The notes: generated by a model not told the origin, from the sequence alone. A stretch of DNA of 64,000 nucleotides from an uncultured Bacteroidales bacterium (GCA_947307415.1 CAMZJA010000009.1:16003-80002), one strand, 5' to 3'. Positions 33,999 to 42,478 are shown, numbered from the stretch's first letter. Numbers and translations are program-made.

Positions 33999-35018
33999 AT
34001 GACACCACAATTTAAGACATCGAATCTTCCTAAAATAGGTATCACCCAAGGTGACATCAATGGCATCGGTTATGAGGTGATTCTCAAGGTTTTATCCGAT
34101 TCACGCGTTCTTGATTCTTTCATCCCGATCATCTACGGACAATCGAAAGTATTTTCTTATTATAAGAAAAATTTCGGCATGGAAGAGATGTCTTACACCG
34201 TCATCCGCGACGCGTCGCAGGCACAGCCGAAACGCATCAACATCATCAACCACACCGACGAAGAGCTTAAGGTTGAACCCGGATTTTCGACTCCGATAGG
34301 AGGAAAAGCGTCGTTCGCCGCTTTGAAACTCGCCACCAACGACCTCCGCAACGGTCTCATCGACGCCATGGTGACAGCTCCAATCAACAAAAGCAATATT
34401 CAGTCGGAACAATATAAATTCAACGGGCAAACCGATTATATCAAATCGTTTTTCCCTGAAAATGAATACATTACACTGCTCGTTTGGGAAAATTTAAGAA
34501 TAGGCTTCGTCACCAACCACATCCCGTTGAAAGACGTGCCGCATTCCATTAATAAAGACTTGATTATCAAGAAGTTAAAGTTAATAAATAATACTCTTGT
34601 AAAAGACTTTAACATAGTGGCACCAAAGATTGCCGTTCTCGGACTGAACCCTCATGCCGGTGACAACAGCATCATGGGAAGCGAGGAGAAGGAAATCATA
34701 CAGCCGGCAATGGAAGTGGCCAAGAGTCAAGGGATTTTGGCATTCGGGCCGTTCCCGGCCGACGGATTCTTCGGCTCCGACGCATGGCGTAAATACGACG
34801 GCATTCTAAGCATGTACCATGACCAAGGATTGACTCCGTTCCGCGTCCTCGCCATCGACGGTGGTGTGAGCTTCACCGGAGGCTTGCCGGTAGTGCGCAC
34901 ATCAACGACACACGGCACCGGCTATGATATCGCAAATAAAAATATCGCGGACCCCGAAGCAATGAGGCACGCGATATTTCTGGCGATTGATATACTCCAC
35001 AATAGATTTTCTGGTTAA
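33999..35018 (+). CDS. pdxA: 4-hydroxythreonine-4-phosphate dehydrogenase
   Basis: PdxA oxidises 4-phosphohydroxy-threonine in the DXP-dependent pathway to pyridoxal phosphate. The 339-residue product from ATG 33999 has the typical N-terminus (KIGITQGDINGIGYEVILKV), VTAPINKSNI, TNHIPLKDVP, the NPHAGDNSIMGSEE loop, PADGFFGSDAWRKYDG and the metal-binding HDQGLTPFR. The product supplies PLP, the cofactor of the divergently encoded alanine racemase. The stop runs into an inverted period-7 repeat. Confidence 0.94.
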   Translation: MTPQFKTSNLPKIGITQGDINGIGYEVILKVLSDSRVLDSFIPIIYGQSKVFSYYKKNFGMEEMSYTVIRDASQAQPKRINIINHTDEELKVEPGFSTPIGGKASFAALKLATNDLRNGLIDAMVTAPINKSNIQSEQYKFNGQTDYIKSFFPENEYITLLVWENLRIGFVTNHIPLKDVPHSINKDLIIKKLKLINNTLVKDFNIVAPKIAVLGLNPHAGDNSIMGSEEKEIIQPAMEVAKSQGILAFGPFPADGFFGSDAWRKYDGILSMYHDQGLTPFRVLAIDGGVSFTGGLPVVRTSTTHGTGYDIANKNIADPEAMRHAIFLAIDILHNRFSG

Positions 35019-35101
35019 AAGTTAAAAGAGAAAAGTTAAAAGAGGCTGACGAATAATAATCGCTTTACGCTCCTTTAACTTTTATCTTTACTCTTTTAAC
35101 T
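35014..35101. repeat. Inverted period-7 repeat tract (family C) after pdxA
   Basis: GTTAAAA, GTTAAAA, GAGAAAA, GTTAAAA, GAGG form the left arm. CTCCTTTAACTTTTATC and TTTACTCTTTTAACT form the right arm. It contains the pdxA stop codon (35016-35018) and separates convergent genes, so a long A/T-rich stem could end both transcripts. The unit type is shared with 10931-11025. Confidence 0.8.
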
Positions 35102-35106
35102 AAATT

Positions 35107-36144
35107 CTACTGTCTCTCGTACGTCTGAACCTCGTCGTACACGTATTCCAACTTGATTCCTGCTTGGCGGAACATCTCTTCTGACTCGGCGCCGTCGTGA
35201 TATTTGCGCTGGCACACCACGCGCACTATTCCGCAATTTATTATCAGCATGGCGCATGTGCGGCATGGCGTCATCCTGCAATATAACGTGCTACCTTCGA
35301 GGGCGATGCCTCGACGTGCTGCCTGGGCGATGGCATTCTGCTCGGCATGTACTGTCCTCACGCAATGCTCGGTGATGCGGCCGTCAGCGTGAATCATCTT
35401 ACGGAAAAGATGCCCCACTTCGTCGCAATGCGGGAGTCCGCGTGGCGAGCCGACGTAGCCTGTCACCAAAATCTGGCGGTCTTTCACTATGACGCAGCCG
35501 CTACGGCCACGGTCGCAGGTGGCGCGCTCAGCCACGGTGTCGGCTAAATTCATGAAATATTCATCCCATGACGGACGTTTATATTTCTGAGCCTCAATCT
35601 CTTGCAGCACCTCTTCCACCCTCTTGTGAAGCTCCTCTATACTTCCGTTGTTTTGGAACACATAATCCGCCTGATGGATGCACTCACCGAGGTTCTGTTT
35701 GTTAGGGTCGGCGTTGCTCATCTCACGTTCCTCATTGGCCACGAAAGTCTCGTAACTCACCGAGTCTGTCTCTGATTTGCGTTCAGTGATGCGGGTGTAA
35801 CGCACCTTGCGGTCGGCATCGACAGCAAACAAATGGAAGTTGCCTTTCGAACGCAAAGCGGCGATCTCGCCAGGAGTGCGGATACTCTCTATCACAGCGT
35901 CCTTGCCGTTGTTGTAAGCGCGGTCGTAAAGCTGCTCAGCGATGTAACTCGGGCTGTTATTGGCTCTCAAATCGTTAGCCACCGAGGTCAAAGTGTCTCG
36001 ATTCACCTCAAGTCCACGACGTTTCACCTCTTCCGACAAAAACGCGCGCACCGAGTAATGAACGTAGCCTTTTTTTTCCACGAGATATTCAACTATTGTG
36101 CCCTTTCCAGCACCGAGAGTTCCAGTAATTCCTATTATATTCAT
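35107..36144 (-). CDS. P-loop nucleoside-kinase-like domain fused to dCMP deaminase
   Basis: The product has 345 residues. Residues 1-185 are a P-loop kinase-like domain with Walker A GTLGAGKGT (8-16), ESIRTPGEIAAL and DADRKVRYTRITERKS resembling dephospho-CoA/NMP kinases. Residues 189-345 are a dCMP deaminase: PSWDEYFMNLADTVAERATC, GCVIVKDRQILVTGYVGSPR, zinc/catalytic HAE at 266-268 and PCRTC at 293-297. The likely reaction is dCMP to dUMP, feeding dTMP synthesis. The same order occurs in yeast Dcd1 and, in a longer form, in antiphage dCTP deaminases; here a metabolic role is more likely. It is a single gene between pdxA and a LOG-family gene. Confidence 0.87.
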   Translation of the reverse strand: MNIIGITGTLGAGKGTIVEYLVEKKGYVHYSVRAFLSEEVKRRGLEVNRDTLTSVANDLRANNSPSYIAEQLYDRAYNNGKDAVIESIRTPGEIAALRSKGNFHLFAVDADRKVRYTRITERKSETDSVSYETFVANEEREMSNADPNKQNLGECIHQADYVFQNNGSIEELHKRVEEVLQEIEAQKYKRPSWDEYFMNLADTVAERATCDRGRSGCVIVKDRQILVTGYVGSPRGLPHCDEVGHLFRKMIHADGRITEHCVRTVHAEQNAIAQAARRGIALEGSTLYCRMTPCRTCAMLIINCGIVRVVCQRKYHDGAESEEMFRQAGIKLEYVYDEVQTYERQ

Positions 36145-36160
36145 AGTTTAATCCTTAATT

Positions 36161-36186
36161 GTCATTTCGAGCTTGTCGAGAAATCC
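36161..36186 (+). repeat. Short family B repeat
   Basis: GTCATTTCGAGCTTGTCGAG then AAATCC. A single, short arm located between the LOG-family gene and the kinase-deaminase gene. Confidence 0.7.
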
Positions 36187-36229
36187 TTTTTTAACGTAAA
36201 CAATTGAATGATTTCAAATGACGGGTTAA

Positions 36230-36823
36230 TTAATTATTACTTTCGTTTTTAATATCGTGTATCCATTTTTCAATCTTGACCGGATTGTATTCGTTCATTT
36301 TTGAAAACAATTCCTTCGGGTCGTCAGTAACAATAATGTTTTTATTGTGATCTCCACGGACAAAGCCGTCCTTCACTCCCCTGTCGATCCAACGCACGAG
36401 GTCGTCGTAATAGCCCAGTGTGTTGTACAAGGCAATCGGCTTCTCCATCAGTCGAAGCTGGTCGGCAACAACAACTTCCGAAAACTCGTCGAGGGTGCCG
36501 AAGCCACCAGGCATCGCTATGAAAGCGTCCGACTCACGCATCAAGATGTCTTTACGTTCAGCCATGGTCTTGGTTGGGATCATCTTGGTGATTGAAGGGT
36601 GACCAATCTCATGAGCGAGCAGAAAATCTGGCATCACACCGACGACTTCGCAGCCACGTTCAAGCATCTTGTTGGCGATGACGTTCATCAAACCGACACT
36701 GCCGCCACCATAATATAAGGTGCAGCCGTTGTCGGCGAGAACCTCACCAAGACGAGCCGCAGCTTCCTCATAGCGCTTGTCGAAGCCCATGCTGCTTCCG
36801 CAGAAGACACAAATGTTTTTCAT
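36230..36823 (-). CDS. LOG family protein (TIGR00730)
   Basis: The 197-residue Rossmann-fold protein carries the nucleotide-binding GGGSVGLMNVIANKML and the signature PGGFGTLDEFSEVV (PGGxGTxxE) of cytokinin-riboside-5'-monophosphate phosphoribohydrolases. Bacterial members cleave NMPs to base plus ribose 5-phosphate; the physiological substrate here is unknown. ATG 36823 gives the conserved MKNICVFCGSSMG start, and a -7 box (TATTTTTG, minus strand) lies just upstream. Period-7 repeats separate it from the M20 gene. Confidence 0.9.
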   Translation of the reverse strand: MKNICVFCGSSMGFDKRYEEAAARLGEVLADNGCTLYYGGGSVGLMNVIANKMLERGCEVVGVMPDFLLAHEIGHPSITKMIPTKTMAERKDILMRESDAFIAMPGGFGTLDEFSEVVVADQLRLMEKPIALYNTLGYYDDLVRWIDRGVKDGFVRGDHNKNIIVTDDPKELFSKMNEYNPVKIEKWIHDIKNESNN

Positions 36824-36853
36824 TGTCAAATTTTTGCAAAAATACGAATTTTT

Positions 36854-36928
36854 TTAGACTTTAGACCTTAGACTTTAGACTTTAGTCAAAAAAAACTAAA
36901 AACTAACGACTAAAGACTAGCGACTAAA
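36854..36928. repeat. Period-7 repeat tract (family C) with two opposite arms
   Basis: The left arm is TTAGACT, TTAGACC, TTAGACT, TTAGACT, TTAGTCA; after an A-rich centre the right arm is ACTAAAA, ACTAACG, ACTAAAG, ACTAGCG, ACTAAAG, ACTCG. The right arm encodes the last residues (SLVASL) and the stop of the M20 gene read on the minus strand. Confidence 0.88.
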
Positions 36929-38007
36929 GACTCGAATATATTAATTCCTGTTTCAATTATCTCATCTTCAAACTCATATTCCGGGTTATGTAGTGGCAAA
37001 TGTTCCTCCCCGCAACCTAATCCGAACAGGCAAATCGGGCACACATCAGCGAAGCGACCGAAGTCCTCCGACCAGCGGAACGGCTCGTCAATATATTGAT
37101 AATCAAGATTTAAAGATTTGGCTGCATTTTCAACTATTGCAATAGCTTCGTCGTTGTTAATGGTGGCAGAAAACGCCTCGTGTATGCTGCTTCCGAAGTC
37201 AAAATCCTGCTTCTCGGCAACCATAGCGCAGAGCTGCACCACGTCGGCGGTAAGATGCTGCAGCTTCTCGTTGTCATACGAGCGCAGAGTGAGCCAGATC
37301 TCGGCATGCGCCGGTGCTACACCGAAGGTTTCCTCGCCCAAAACAGCATGAGTCATTGTCATCATGGTGAGAGGTTTTTCATCGCGAAGCATCTCAGCTT
37401 TTTTGCCGAAAATGTCAATCAGTGCTGACAAAACATGCTGCGGACTATGTCCTGTTTCTGGTTGTGAAGCATGCGCTGTGACGCCGTCGAAAATCAGTTT
37501 CAAGCCCAGCGAACCTGCTGCAAAACAGCCTTTTCGCAACAAAATCTTGTTCTTCGCATATCCTGGGATGTTGTGCAACGCAAACGCCATATCAGGTTTT
37601 ATCTGCTCAAACTGCGGGTCGGCAATTACAGCTTTCGCACCTTGTCCGGTCTCTTCAGCAGGCTGGAAAAGCAGCACTATCTCGCCGTTTTCAGGGCGTT
37701 TTGCACTTAATTTCTGTGCAAGTCCAGCCAAAATAGAAGCGTGTCCATCGTGACCGCAGCGGTGTGAGCAGTGACGGTCGCCTTCGGGGATATTCAGCGC
37801 GTCGATATCGCCTCGAATCAGCAATCTTTTCCCTTTGTTTTTTCCTTTGAAAACCACAGCAATTCCGTTACCTCCGATGTTTCTGACATGCACATCCGGA
37901 TTGAGTTTTTCCAAAAACTCGTTCAAAATGGCGTTTGTTTTCACCTCTTTGCCAGAAAGCTCGGCATTTTCATGCAATTGATGCCGTAGTTCGATTATAT
38001 TATTCAT
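36910..38007 (-). CDS. M20 family amidohydrolase
   Basis: The 365-residue product from ATG 38007 belongs to the M20D/IAA-amino-acid-hydrolase-like group, which removes N-acyl groups from amino acids. Metal-binding motifs are RGDIDALNIPE, RCGHDGHASILAGLA and FQPAEETGQGAKAV (catalytic Glu pair), with PFRWSEDFGRF near the C-terminus. An in-frame extension upstream to 38124 is encoded by a family B repeat and is rejected. The C-terminus SLVASL and the stop are encoded by a period-7 repeat, so the original end has been replaced. There is no signal peptide; cytoplasmic. Confidence 0.9.
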   Translation of the reverse strand: MNNIIELRHQLHENAELSGKEVKTNAILNEFLEKLNPDVHVRNIGGNGIAVVFKGKNKGKRLLIRGDIDALNIPEGDRHCSHRCGHDGHASILAGLAQKLSAKRPENGEIVLLFQPAEETGQGAKAVIADPQFEQIKPDMAFALHNIPGYAKNKILLRKGCFAAGSLGLKLIFDGVTAHASQPETGHSPQHVLSALIDIFGKKAEMLRDEKPLTMMTMTHAVLGEETFGVAPAHAEIWLTLRSYDNEKLQHLTADVVQLCAMVAEKQDFDFGSSIHEAFSATINNDEAIAIVENAAKSLNLDYQYIDEPFRWSEDFGRFADVCPICLFGLGCGEEHLPLHNPEYEFEDEIIETGINIFESLVASL

Positions 38008-38026
38008 ATTTCTGCTTAATTGTATG

Positions 38027-38082
38027 AGATTCCTCCATTCCGCTTCGCTCAAGTCGGAATGACAGAGAATCGGAATGACAGT
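38027..38082 (-). repeat. Family B repeat upstream of the M20 gene
   Basis: GATTCCTCCATTCCGCTTCG, CTCAAGTCGGAATGACAG, then a second partial unit AATCGGAATGACAG. The minus-strand frame through it creates a spurious N-terminal extension of the M20 protein. Confidence 0.75.
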
Positions 38083-38096
38083 GCAAAAATAAAAAA

Positions 38097-38131
38097 ACTT
38101 CACACTCCAAACTCGTAACTTCAAACTTTTT
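38097..38131 (+). repeat. Period-7 repeat tract (family C) upstream of manA
   Basis: ACTTCAC, ACTCCAA, ACTCGTA, ACTTCAA, ACTTTTT. The tract ends at the promoter of manA (-7 box TATTTTTG, 38134-38141) and probably includes its -33 region. Confidence 0.7.
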
Positions 38132-38133
38132 TG

Positions 38134-38141
38134 TATTTTTG
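38134..38141 (+). promoter_or_regulatory. -7 promoter box of manA
   Basis: TATTTTTG then CAG, 29 bases before ATG 38171, directly behind the period-7 tract. Confidence 0.6.
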
Positions 38142-38170
38142 CAGTTTGGAATAATCTGAACTGACAAGAA

Positions 38171-39154
38171 ATGAACGTACTATATCCACTGAAATTTCAG
38201 CCTATCTACCTCGAGAAAATCTGGGGCGGACAGAATGTTAAAACATTGCTGCACAATGACTTCGGTAAGCTGATGAACTGCGGTGAGATGTGGCTGCTGT
38301 CGGGTGTGGAAGGCCAGAACAGCGTGGTGGCGAACGGCAATTTCGAGGGCGACGAGCTCAATGAACTCGTTGAAACCTTCATGGGCGACCTTGTGGGCGA
38401 CGACGTTTTTGACAAATATGGCGAGACTTTCCCTCTTTTGATAAAGATTATCGACCCTCTGACATGGCTTTCGGTGCAGGTGCATCCCGACGATGAGATT
38501 GCACAGAAAATCGGGCTCGAGAACGGCAAGACCGAAATGTGGTATGTGATGCACGCCGACCAGGACGCGGAGCTCGTCTCAGGCTTCAACCGCGAGGTGA
38601 CGAAGGCCGAGGTCGAGAAGCTCATATACGAGAAGAAGATTTCGGAAGTTCTTAACTACGAACAGGTTCACGACGGCGACGTTTTCTTCATCCCTGCGAG
38701 GAGAATTCACGCCTTAGGTCCTGGCTGCATGGTGGCTGAGATTCAGCAGACCAGCGACACGACATATCGAGTTTACGACTGGGATCGCATCGACCAGCAC
38801 GGAATGTACCGCGAGCTGCATATCCCGCAGTCACTCTACACCTTGAATTACGAACACGAAGACAATTATCGCACTGAATATCAAAGAGATAAGAAAGACG
38901 CAACCGTTAAAATGGTAGAGTGTCCGTATTTCACGACAAACTACATCAACCTGGACGCAACATTGGCGAAAGACTATTCAGAACTTGATTCTTTCGTCAT
39001 TTTGACATGCGTTGAGGGCGGCTTCACCTTGAAATACGAAGACGGCGAAGAAATCGTTAATAATGGTGAGTGTATTTTGATTCCAAACATCATTAAGAAA
39101 GTGGAAATCAGCGCGTTAGGACATTGCAAGATATTAGAAACTTATATTGTTTAA
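38171..39154 (+). CDS. manA: Mannose-6-phosphate isomerase, class I
   Basis: ManA interconverts mannose 6-phosphate and fructose 6-phosphate, supplying GDP-mannose. The 327-residue cupin enzyme has LKFQPIYLEKIWGGQ at the N-terminus, zinc ligands in SVQVHPDDEIAQ and KTEMWYVM, and the active-site segment FFIPARRIHALGPGCMVAEI QQTSDTTYRVYDWDR. The length is that of the short Bacteroidota/Firmicutes class. The tlpA-like gene follows after 17 bp and may be cotranscribed. Confidence 0.94.
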   Translation: MNVLYPLKFQPIYLEKIWGGQNVKTLLHNDFGKLMNCGEMWLLSGVEGQNSVVANGNFEGDELNELVETFMGDLVGDDVFDKYGETFPLLIKIIDPLTWLSVQVHPDDEIAQKIGLENGKTEMWYVMHADQDAELVSGFNREVTKAEVEKLIYEKKISEVLNYEQVHDGDVFFIPARRIHALGPGCMVAEIQQTSDTTYRVYDWDRIDQHGMYRELHIPQSLYTLNYEHEDNYRTEYQRDKKDATVKMVECPYFTTNYINLDATLAKDYSELDSFVILTCVEGGFTLKYEDGEEIVNNGECILIPNIIKKVEISALGHCKILETYIV

Positions 39155-39171
39155 TCATTAAAAATTATACT

Positions 39172-39663
39172 ATGAAAAAATTATTCGCATTCCTGCTTTT
39201 CGGATTCATGTTTTTAGGCTTGTCGGCCCAAAACTCAGACCTTCCGAATATCACATTGAAAAACCTTGACGGTGAATCAGTTAACATCGCCGAATTGAAC
39301 AACGACGGCAAGCCGTTCGTGATGACGTTCTGGGCCACATGGTGCGGTCCGTGCGTGAAAGAACACAACGCTTTGAGCGACGTTTACGATGACTGGATTG
39401 AAGAGACCGGCATCAAGATTTTCTCAGTATCTATCGACGACGCACGTGCAACGGCAAAGATAAAACCTTTCGTCGACGGCAAGGGCTGGCCTTTCGAGAT
39501 CTTGCTCGACGTGAACAGCGAGCTTAAACGCGCCATGAACGTCAGCAACCCGCCTCACACCTTCCTTTTTGACGGCGACGGCAAAATCGTTTGGCAGCAC
39601 ACCGGCTACCTCGACGGCGGCGAAGAGGATCTCTATCAGGAAATCCTTAAGATTTCTAAATAG
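39172..39663 (+). CDS. TlpA-type periplasmic thiol-disulfide oxidoreductase
   Basis: The product has 163 residues from ATG 39172. The signal peptide (MKKLFAFLLFGFMFLGLSAQ) is followed by a thioredoxin fold with WCGPC (C58, C61), a TlpA-type insertion and the cis-Pro segment NPPHTFLF. It is probably a reductant for periplasmic or secreted protein thiols. It lies upstream of a DUF6029 protein and an Omp28 lipoprotein that carries a CxxC, so a shared redox role is plausible. An in-frame upstream extension overlaps manA and lacks a start signal. Confidence 0.9.
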   Translation: MKKLFAFLLFGFMFLGLSAQNSDLPNITLKNLDGESVNIAELNNDGKPFVMTFWATWCGPCVKEHNALSDVYDDWIEETGIKIFSVSIDDARATAKIKPFVDGKGWPFEILLDVNSELKRAMNVSNPPHTFLFDGDGKIVWQHTGYLDGGEEDLYQEILKISK

Positions 39664-39734
39664 TGTAAAGTTTAGAGTGTAGAGTTTTCTCCTCTCGTCA
39701 TTTCGACCGAAGCGGAGCGGAGTGGAGAAATCTC
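39661..39734 (+). repeat. Period-7 tract plus family B repeat between tlpA-like and DUF6029 genes
   Basis: 39661-39689 reads TAGTGTA, AAGTTTA, GAGTGTA, GAGTTTT, with the first triplet being the stop codon. 39696-39734 is a full family B arm (CGTCATTTCGACCGAAGCGG then AGCGGAGTGGAGAAATCTC). Two unrelated repeat families therefore lie back to back. Confidence 0.85.
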
Positions 39735-39756
39735 ATCGAATAAAAGAACAAAAAAT

Positions 39757-41472
39757 ATGAAAAAACTAACGTTATTAATAGCTTTCGTGCTTGGGGTTAT
39801 GGCGGTGAACGGCCAAGATTTCCTTACCAAATCAAAGGTGTCGGGAAGTTTTGAGATCAACTCGCAGTATTACATGGCCGACGAAGGCATAGGCATCACC
39901 GATTCGATGGTCGGCGACAAGTATATGAGAATCAACGGATTCGGAAAAATACAGTACACTTTAGGCAATTTCTCGGCAGGAATCCGCTTTGAGTCGTTCC
40001 AGCCGCCTCTCTCAGGATTCAGAGAAGAACTTGAGGGTTCGGGAATAGCCAATTATTTCGCTACCTACGACAATGGTACGATAGGCGTCACCGTGGGTGA
40101 CATCTACGACCAGTTCGGCAGTGGCTTGGTATTCAGAACATACGAAGAGTGGTCGTTGGGATTCGACAATTCCCTGCGCGGTATGCGTGCCATTTATCGT
40201 CCTTGCGACGGCGTGACATTAAAAGGCGTCTACGGAAAGCAGAGATATTACTGGGCTTCTTACGGCAAAGACGAGAGCCGAGGCGTTATCCGCGGCTTTG
40301 ATGGCGAATGGGATCTGAACCAGAGCTTGAAAAAAACATCGAAATTCAAGATGTCTCTTGGCGGAAGCTTCGTGAGCAACTACCAGCCATCAGCAAGCGA
40401 CAACCCGATATACGTCATTCCGGAAAACGTCTCAGCAGCAGCCGGCCGCGTTAACATGGGATACGGAAGATTCTCATTCTCAACAGAATACGCCTACAAA
40501 ATCAACAATCCTTCAGCCATCAACAACTTGATTTACAAGAACGGCGAGGCATTGTTGGCATCGTTGGCATACTCACAGAAAGGTCTTGGCATGGTGTTGC
40601 AGGTGAAACGTGTCGATAACATGAGTTTCAAGTCGGATTACACGGCTAAGGAAAACGACCTCGACATCAACTTCATCCCTCCGATCAACTACACACACAC
40701 CCACAGCCTTCCGGCGATGTATTCCTACTCAACACAGCCTAACGGCGAGATGGGTATACAGTTTCAGGTGAATTATCTCATCCCGAAAAAGACCTTACTC
40801 GGTGGAAAATATGGCACAAAAGTGACGTTCAACTATAGTCAGGTCAATGATATCGTAAGAGATTCAATAACTTACAACGGCCAAAAGGTTTTAAACAGAA
40901 AAGGCACGATGGGTTACACCTCGCCTTTCTTCGGCATCAGCGACAAGGTTTTCTACAGAGATATAAATCTCGAAATCGACAAGAAAATCAGCAAAAAATG
41001 GAGCTTTATAGCCCAATACATCAACTTGATTTATGACATGCCGACAATAGAGGGTCATGGAACCACTGTTAAAGCCGACATCGCGTTCCTTGATTTGACC
41101 TATAAAATCAATTCAAGAAACAGCATCCGTATGGAGTTGCAGCATCTGTGGGACTGCATAGGAAGCGGCTATGAAGTGGAAAAAGGCGATGAGGAAAGCT
41201 TCATTAAAAGAGGCAACTGGTTCTCGGCTTTGCTTGAATACTCCATAGCTCCGAAGTGGTTTGTCTCAATAGCCGACAAATACAACTATGGTAATCCGGT
41301 AGCCGAATATCGCGACCATTATTACACCGCATCGGTGGGGTTCATCAAGGATTCAACGCGCATCACTTTGAGCGGCGGCCGTCAGAGCGAAGGTATGATA
41401 TGCGTCGGTGGCGTTTGCCGAAAAGTGCCTGCATCAAGCGGAGTTTCATTAACAGTAACAACATCGTTCTAA
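39757..41472 (+). CDS. DUF6029 family protein, probable outer-membrane barrel
   Basis: The product has 571 residues. A signal peptide (TLLIAFVLGVMAVNGQ) precedes a long series of amphipathic strands (VSGSFEINSQYYMADEG, NFSAGIRFESFQPPLSGF, VTLKGVYGKQRYYWASYG, SIRMELQHLWDCIGSGY) ending in SGVSLTVTTSF, with a terminal Phe. This fits an outer-membrane barrel and the DUF6029 family of Bacteroidota, whose function is unknown. It sits between a TlpA-like gene and an Omp28-type gene, an order I believe is common in this phylum. Confidence 0.75.
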   Translation: MKKLTLLIAFVLGVMAVNGQDFLTKSKVSGSFEINSQYYMADEGIGITDSMVGDKYMRINGFGKIQYTLGNFSAGIRFESFQPPLSGFREELEGSGIANYFATYDNGTIGVTVGDIYDQFGSGLVFRTYEEWSLGFDNSLRGMRAIYRPCDGVTLKGVYGKQRYYWASYGKDESRGVIRGFDGEWDLNQSLKKTSKFKMSLGGSFVSNYQPSASDNPIYVIPENVSAAAGRVNMGYGRFSFSTEYAYKINNPSAINNLIYKNGEALLASLAYSQKGLGMVLQVKRVDNMSFKSDYTAKENDLDINFIPPINYTHTHSLPAMYSYSTQPNGEMGIQFQVNYLIPKKTLLGGKYGTKVTFNYSQVNDIVRDSITYNGQKVLNRKGTMGYTSPFFGISDKVFYRDINLEIDKKISKKWSFIAQYINLIYDMPTIEGHGTTVKADIAFLDLTYKINSRNSIRMELQHLWDCIGSGYEVEKGDEESFIKRGNWFSALLEYSIAPKWFVSIADKYNYGNPVAEYRDHYYTASVGFIKDSTRITLSGGRQSEGMICVGGVCRKVPASSGVSLTVTTSF

Positions 41473-41488
41473 CAACCCTTAAACAGAT

Positions 41489-42295
41489 ATGAAAATGAAA
41501 AGAATACAATTATTATTTGCAGGCATGATGGTGGTTTTCGCGATGGTGTCGTGCAGTAAGGTTAAAGAGCCTTTCATAAAGGAGACAACGGTAAGCGGCA
41601 ACAGAGTCGTGCTTCTCGAGGATTATACCGGCGTGCGATGCGTCAACTGTCCGGCAGCGGCCGAAACAGCACACGAGTTGATTCTCACCTATCCCGATAA
41701 CCTTGTTGTAATAGGCGTATACGCAGGTGATCAGGCTGCAGCCCCGGGTATAGATTTCAGAACAGAGGCCGGTAACACATGGTACAGCACCTTCGGCATC
41801 ACCGCCAACCCGAAAGGAACAGTCAACCGCACGAAGAACGGCAACGGCTACGAATATGACAGCGACGCATGGGGAACAAAGATAGCCGAAGAAGTGGCAT
41901 TATCACCATCAGTAACTTTCAACATCAAGCCAACATACAACGAAAGCAACAGGAAGCTTGACATCGACATTAACGGTGTGTTTACACAAGAAGCAAGCGG
42001 CGATTTCTATCTTTTTGCAGGTATCATCGAAGACAGCATCCAAGGCAAACAGCTGTTCCCTGGCAACGTAACCAATCCTGATTATTGGCACTGCCACGTC
42101 TTCCGCACGCCAGTCAACGGCACTTGGGGAGAAGCGTTTTTCAGCGGCATCAGCGAGCCACAGCAAGAGTTCAGCAAGAGCTACAGCATAACTATCGATT
42201 CGACATACAACGATAATCAGTGCTATGTAGTTTCATATGTTTATGACAACACTGACAAGTCGATACTTCAGGCAGGTCAGGCGAAGATAAAATAA
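41489..42295 (+). CDS. Omp28-related lipoprotein with CxxC thioredoxin-like motif
   Basis: The product has 268 residues. The lipoprotein signal (LLFAGMMVVFAMVSCSK) is followed by a thioredoxin-like domain of the Omp28 family, with LLEDYTGVRCVNCPAAAETA (C51, C54) and a cis-Pro segment GITANPKGTVNR. The C-terminal half is a beta domain (FNIKPTYNESNRKLDIDING). It lies 16 bp after the DUF6029 gene. It probably acts at the outer membrane, perhaps receiving electrons from the TlpA-type protein; that link is inference. Confidence 0.85.
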   Translation: MKMKRIQLLFAGMMVVFAMVSCSKVKEPFIKETTVSGNRVVLLEDYTGVRCVNCPAAAETAHELILTYPDNLVVIGVYAGDQAAAPGIDFRTEAGNTWYSTFGITANPKGTVNRTKNGNGYEYDSDAWGTKIAEEVALSPSVTFNIKPTYNESNRKLDIDINGVFTQEASGDFYLFAGIIEDSIQGKQLFPGNVTNPDYWHCHVFRTPVNGTWGEAFFSGISEPQQEFSKSYSITIDSTYNDNQCYVVSYVYDNTDKSILQAGQAKIK

Positions 42296-42297
42296 AA

Positions 42298-42321
42298 AAG
42301 GAGGCCTTTTGACCTCCTTTA
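42298..42321. terminator. Bidirectional terminator
   Basis: AAAGGAGG ... CCTCCTTT with a short loop, flanked by A and T runs, separates the Omp28 gene from the convergent initiator tRNA. Confidence 0.8.
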
Positions 42322-42322
42322 G

Positions 42323-42396
<74 letters not shown>

Positions 42397-42411
42397 TCGT
42401 GAATTGGGCTG

Positions 42412-42419
42412 CAAAAATA
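42412..42419 (-). promoter_or_regulatory. -7 promoter box of the initiator tRNA
   Basis: The minus strand reads TATTTTTG then CAGCCC, 15 bases before the mature 5' end. Confidence 0.6.
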
Positions 42420-42478
42420 CAACATTTTTGCTCTCATGTCAAGTATTTTTTGAAAAAATTTTGAAATATTTATAAAAT

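Noticed and set aside
35107-36144. Calling the kinase-deaminase fusion an antiphage defence gene
   Set aside because: Architecture is suggestive, but the length and deaminase sequence fit a metabolic dCMP deaminase and no defence genes adjoin it. It is kept as a finding, not as a feature call.
38008-38124. N-terminal extension of the M20 protein
   Set aside because: The extra residues come from a family B repeat and a period-7 tract; the conserved start MNNIIELRHQLHENAELSG begins at 38007.
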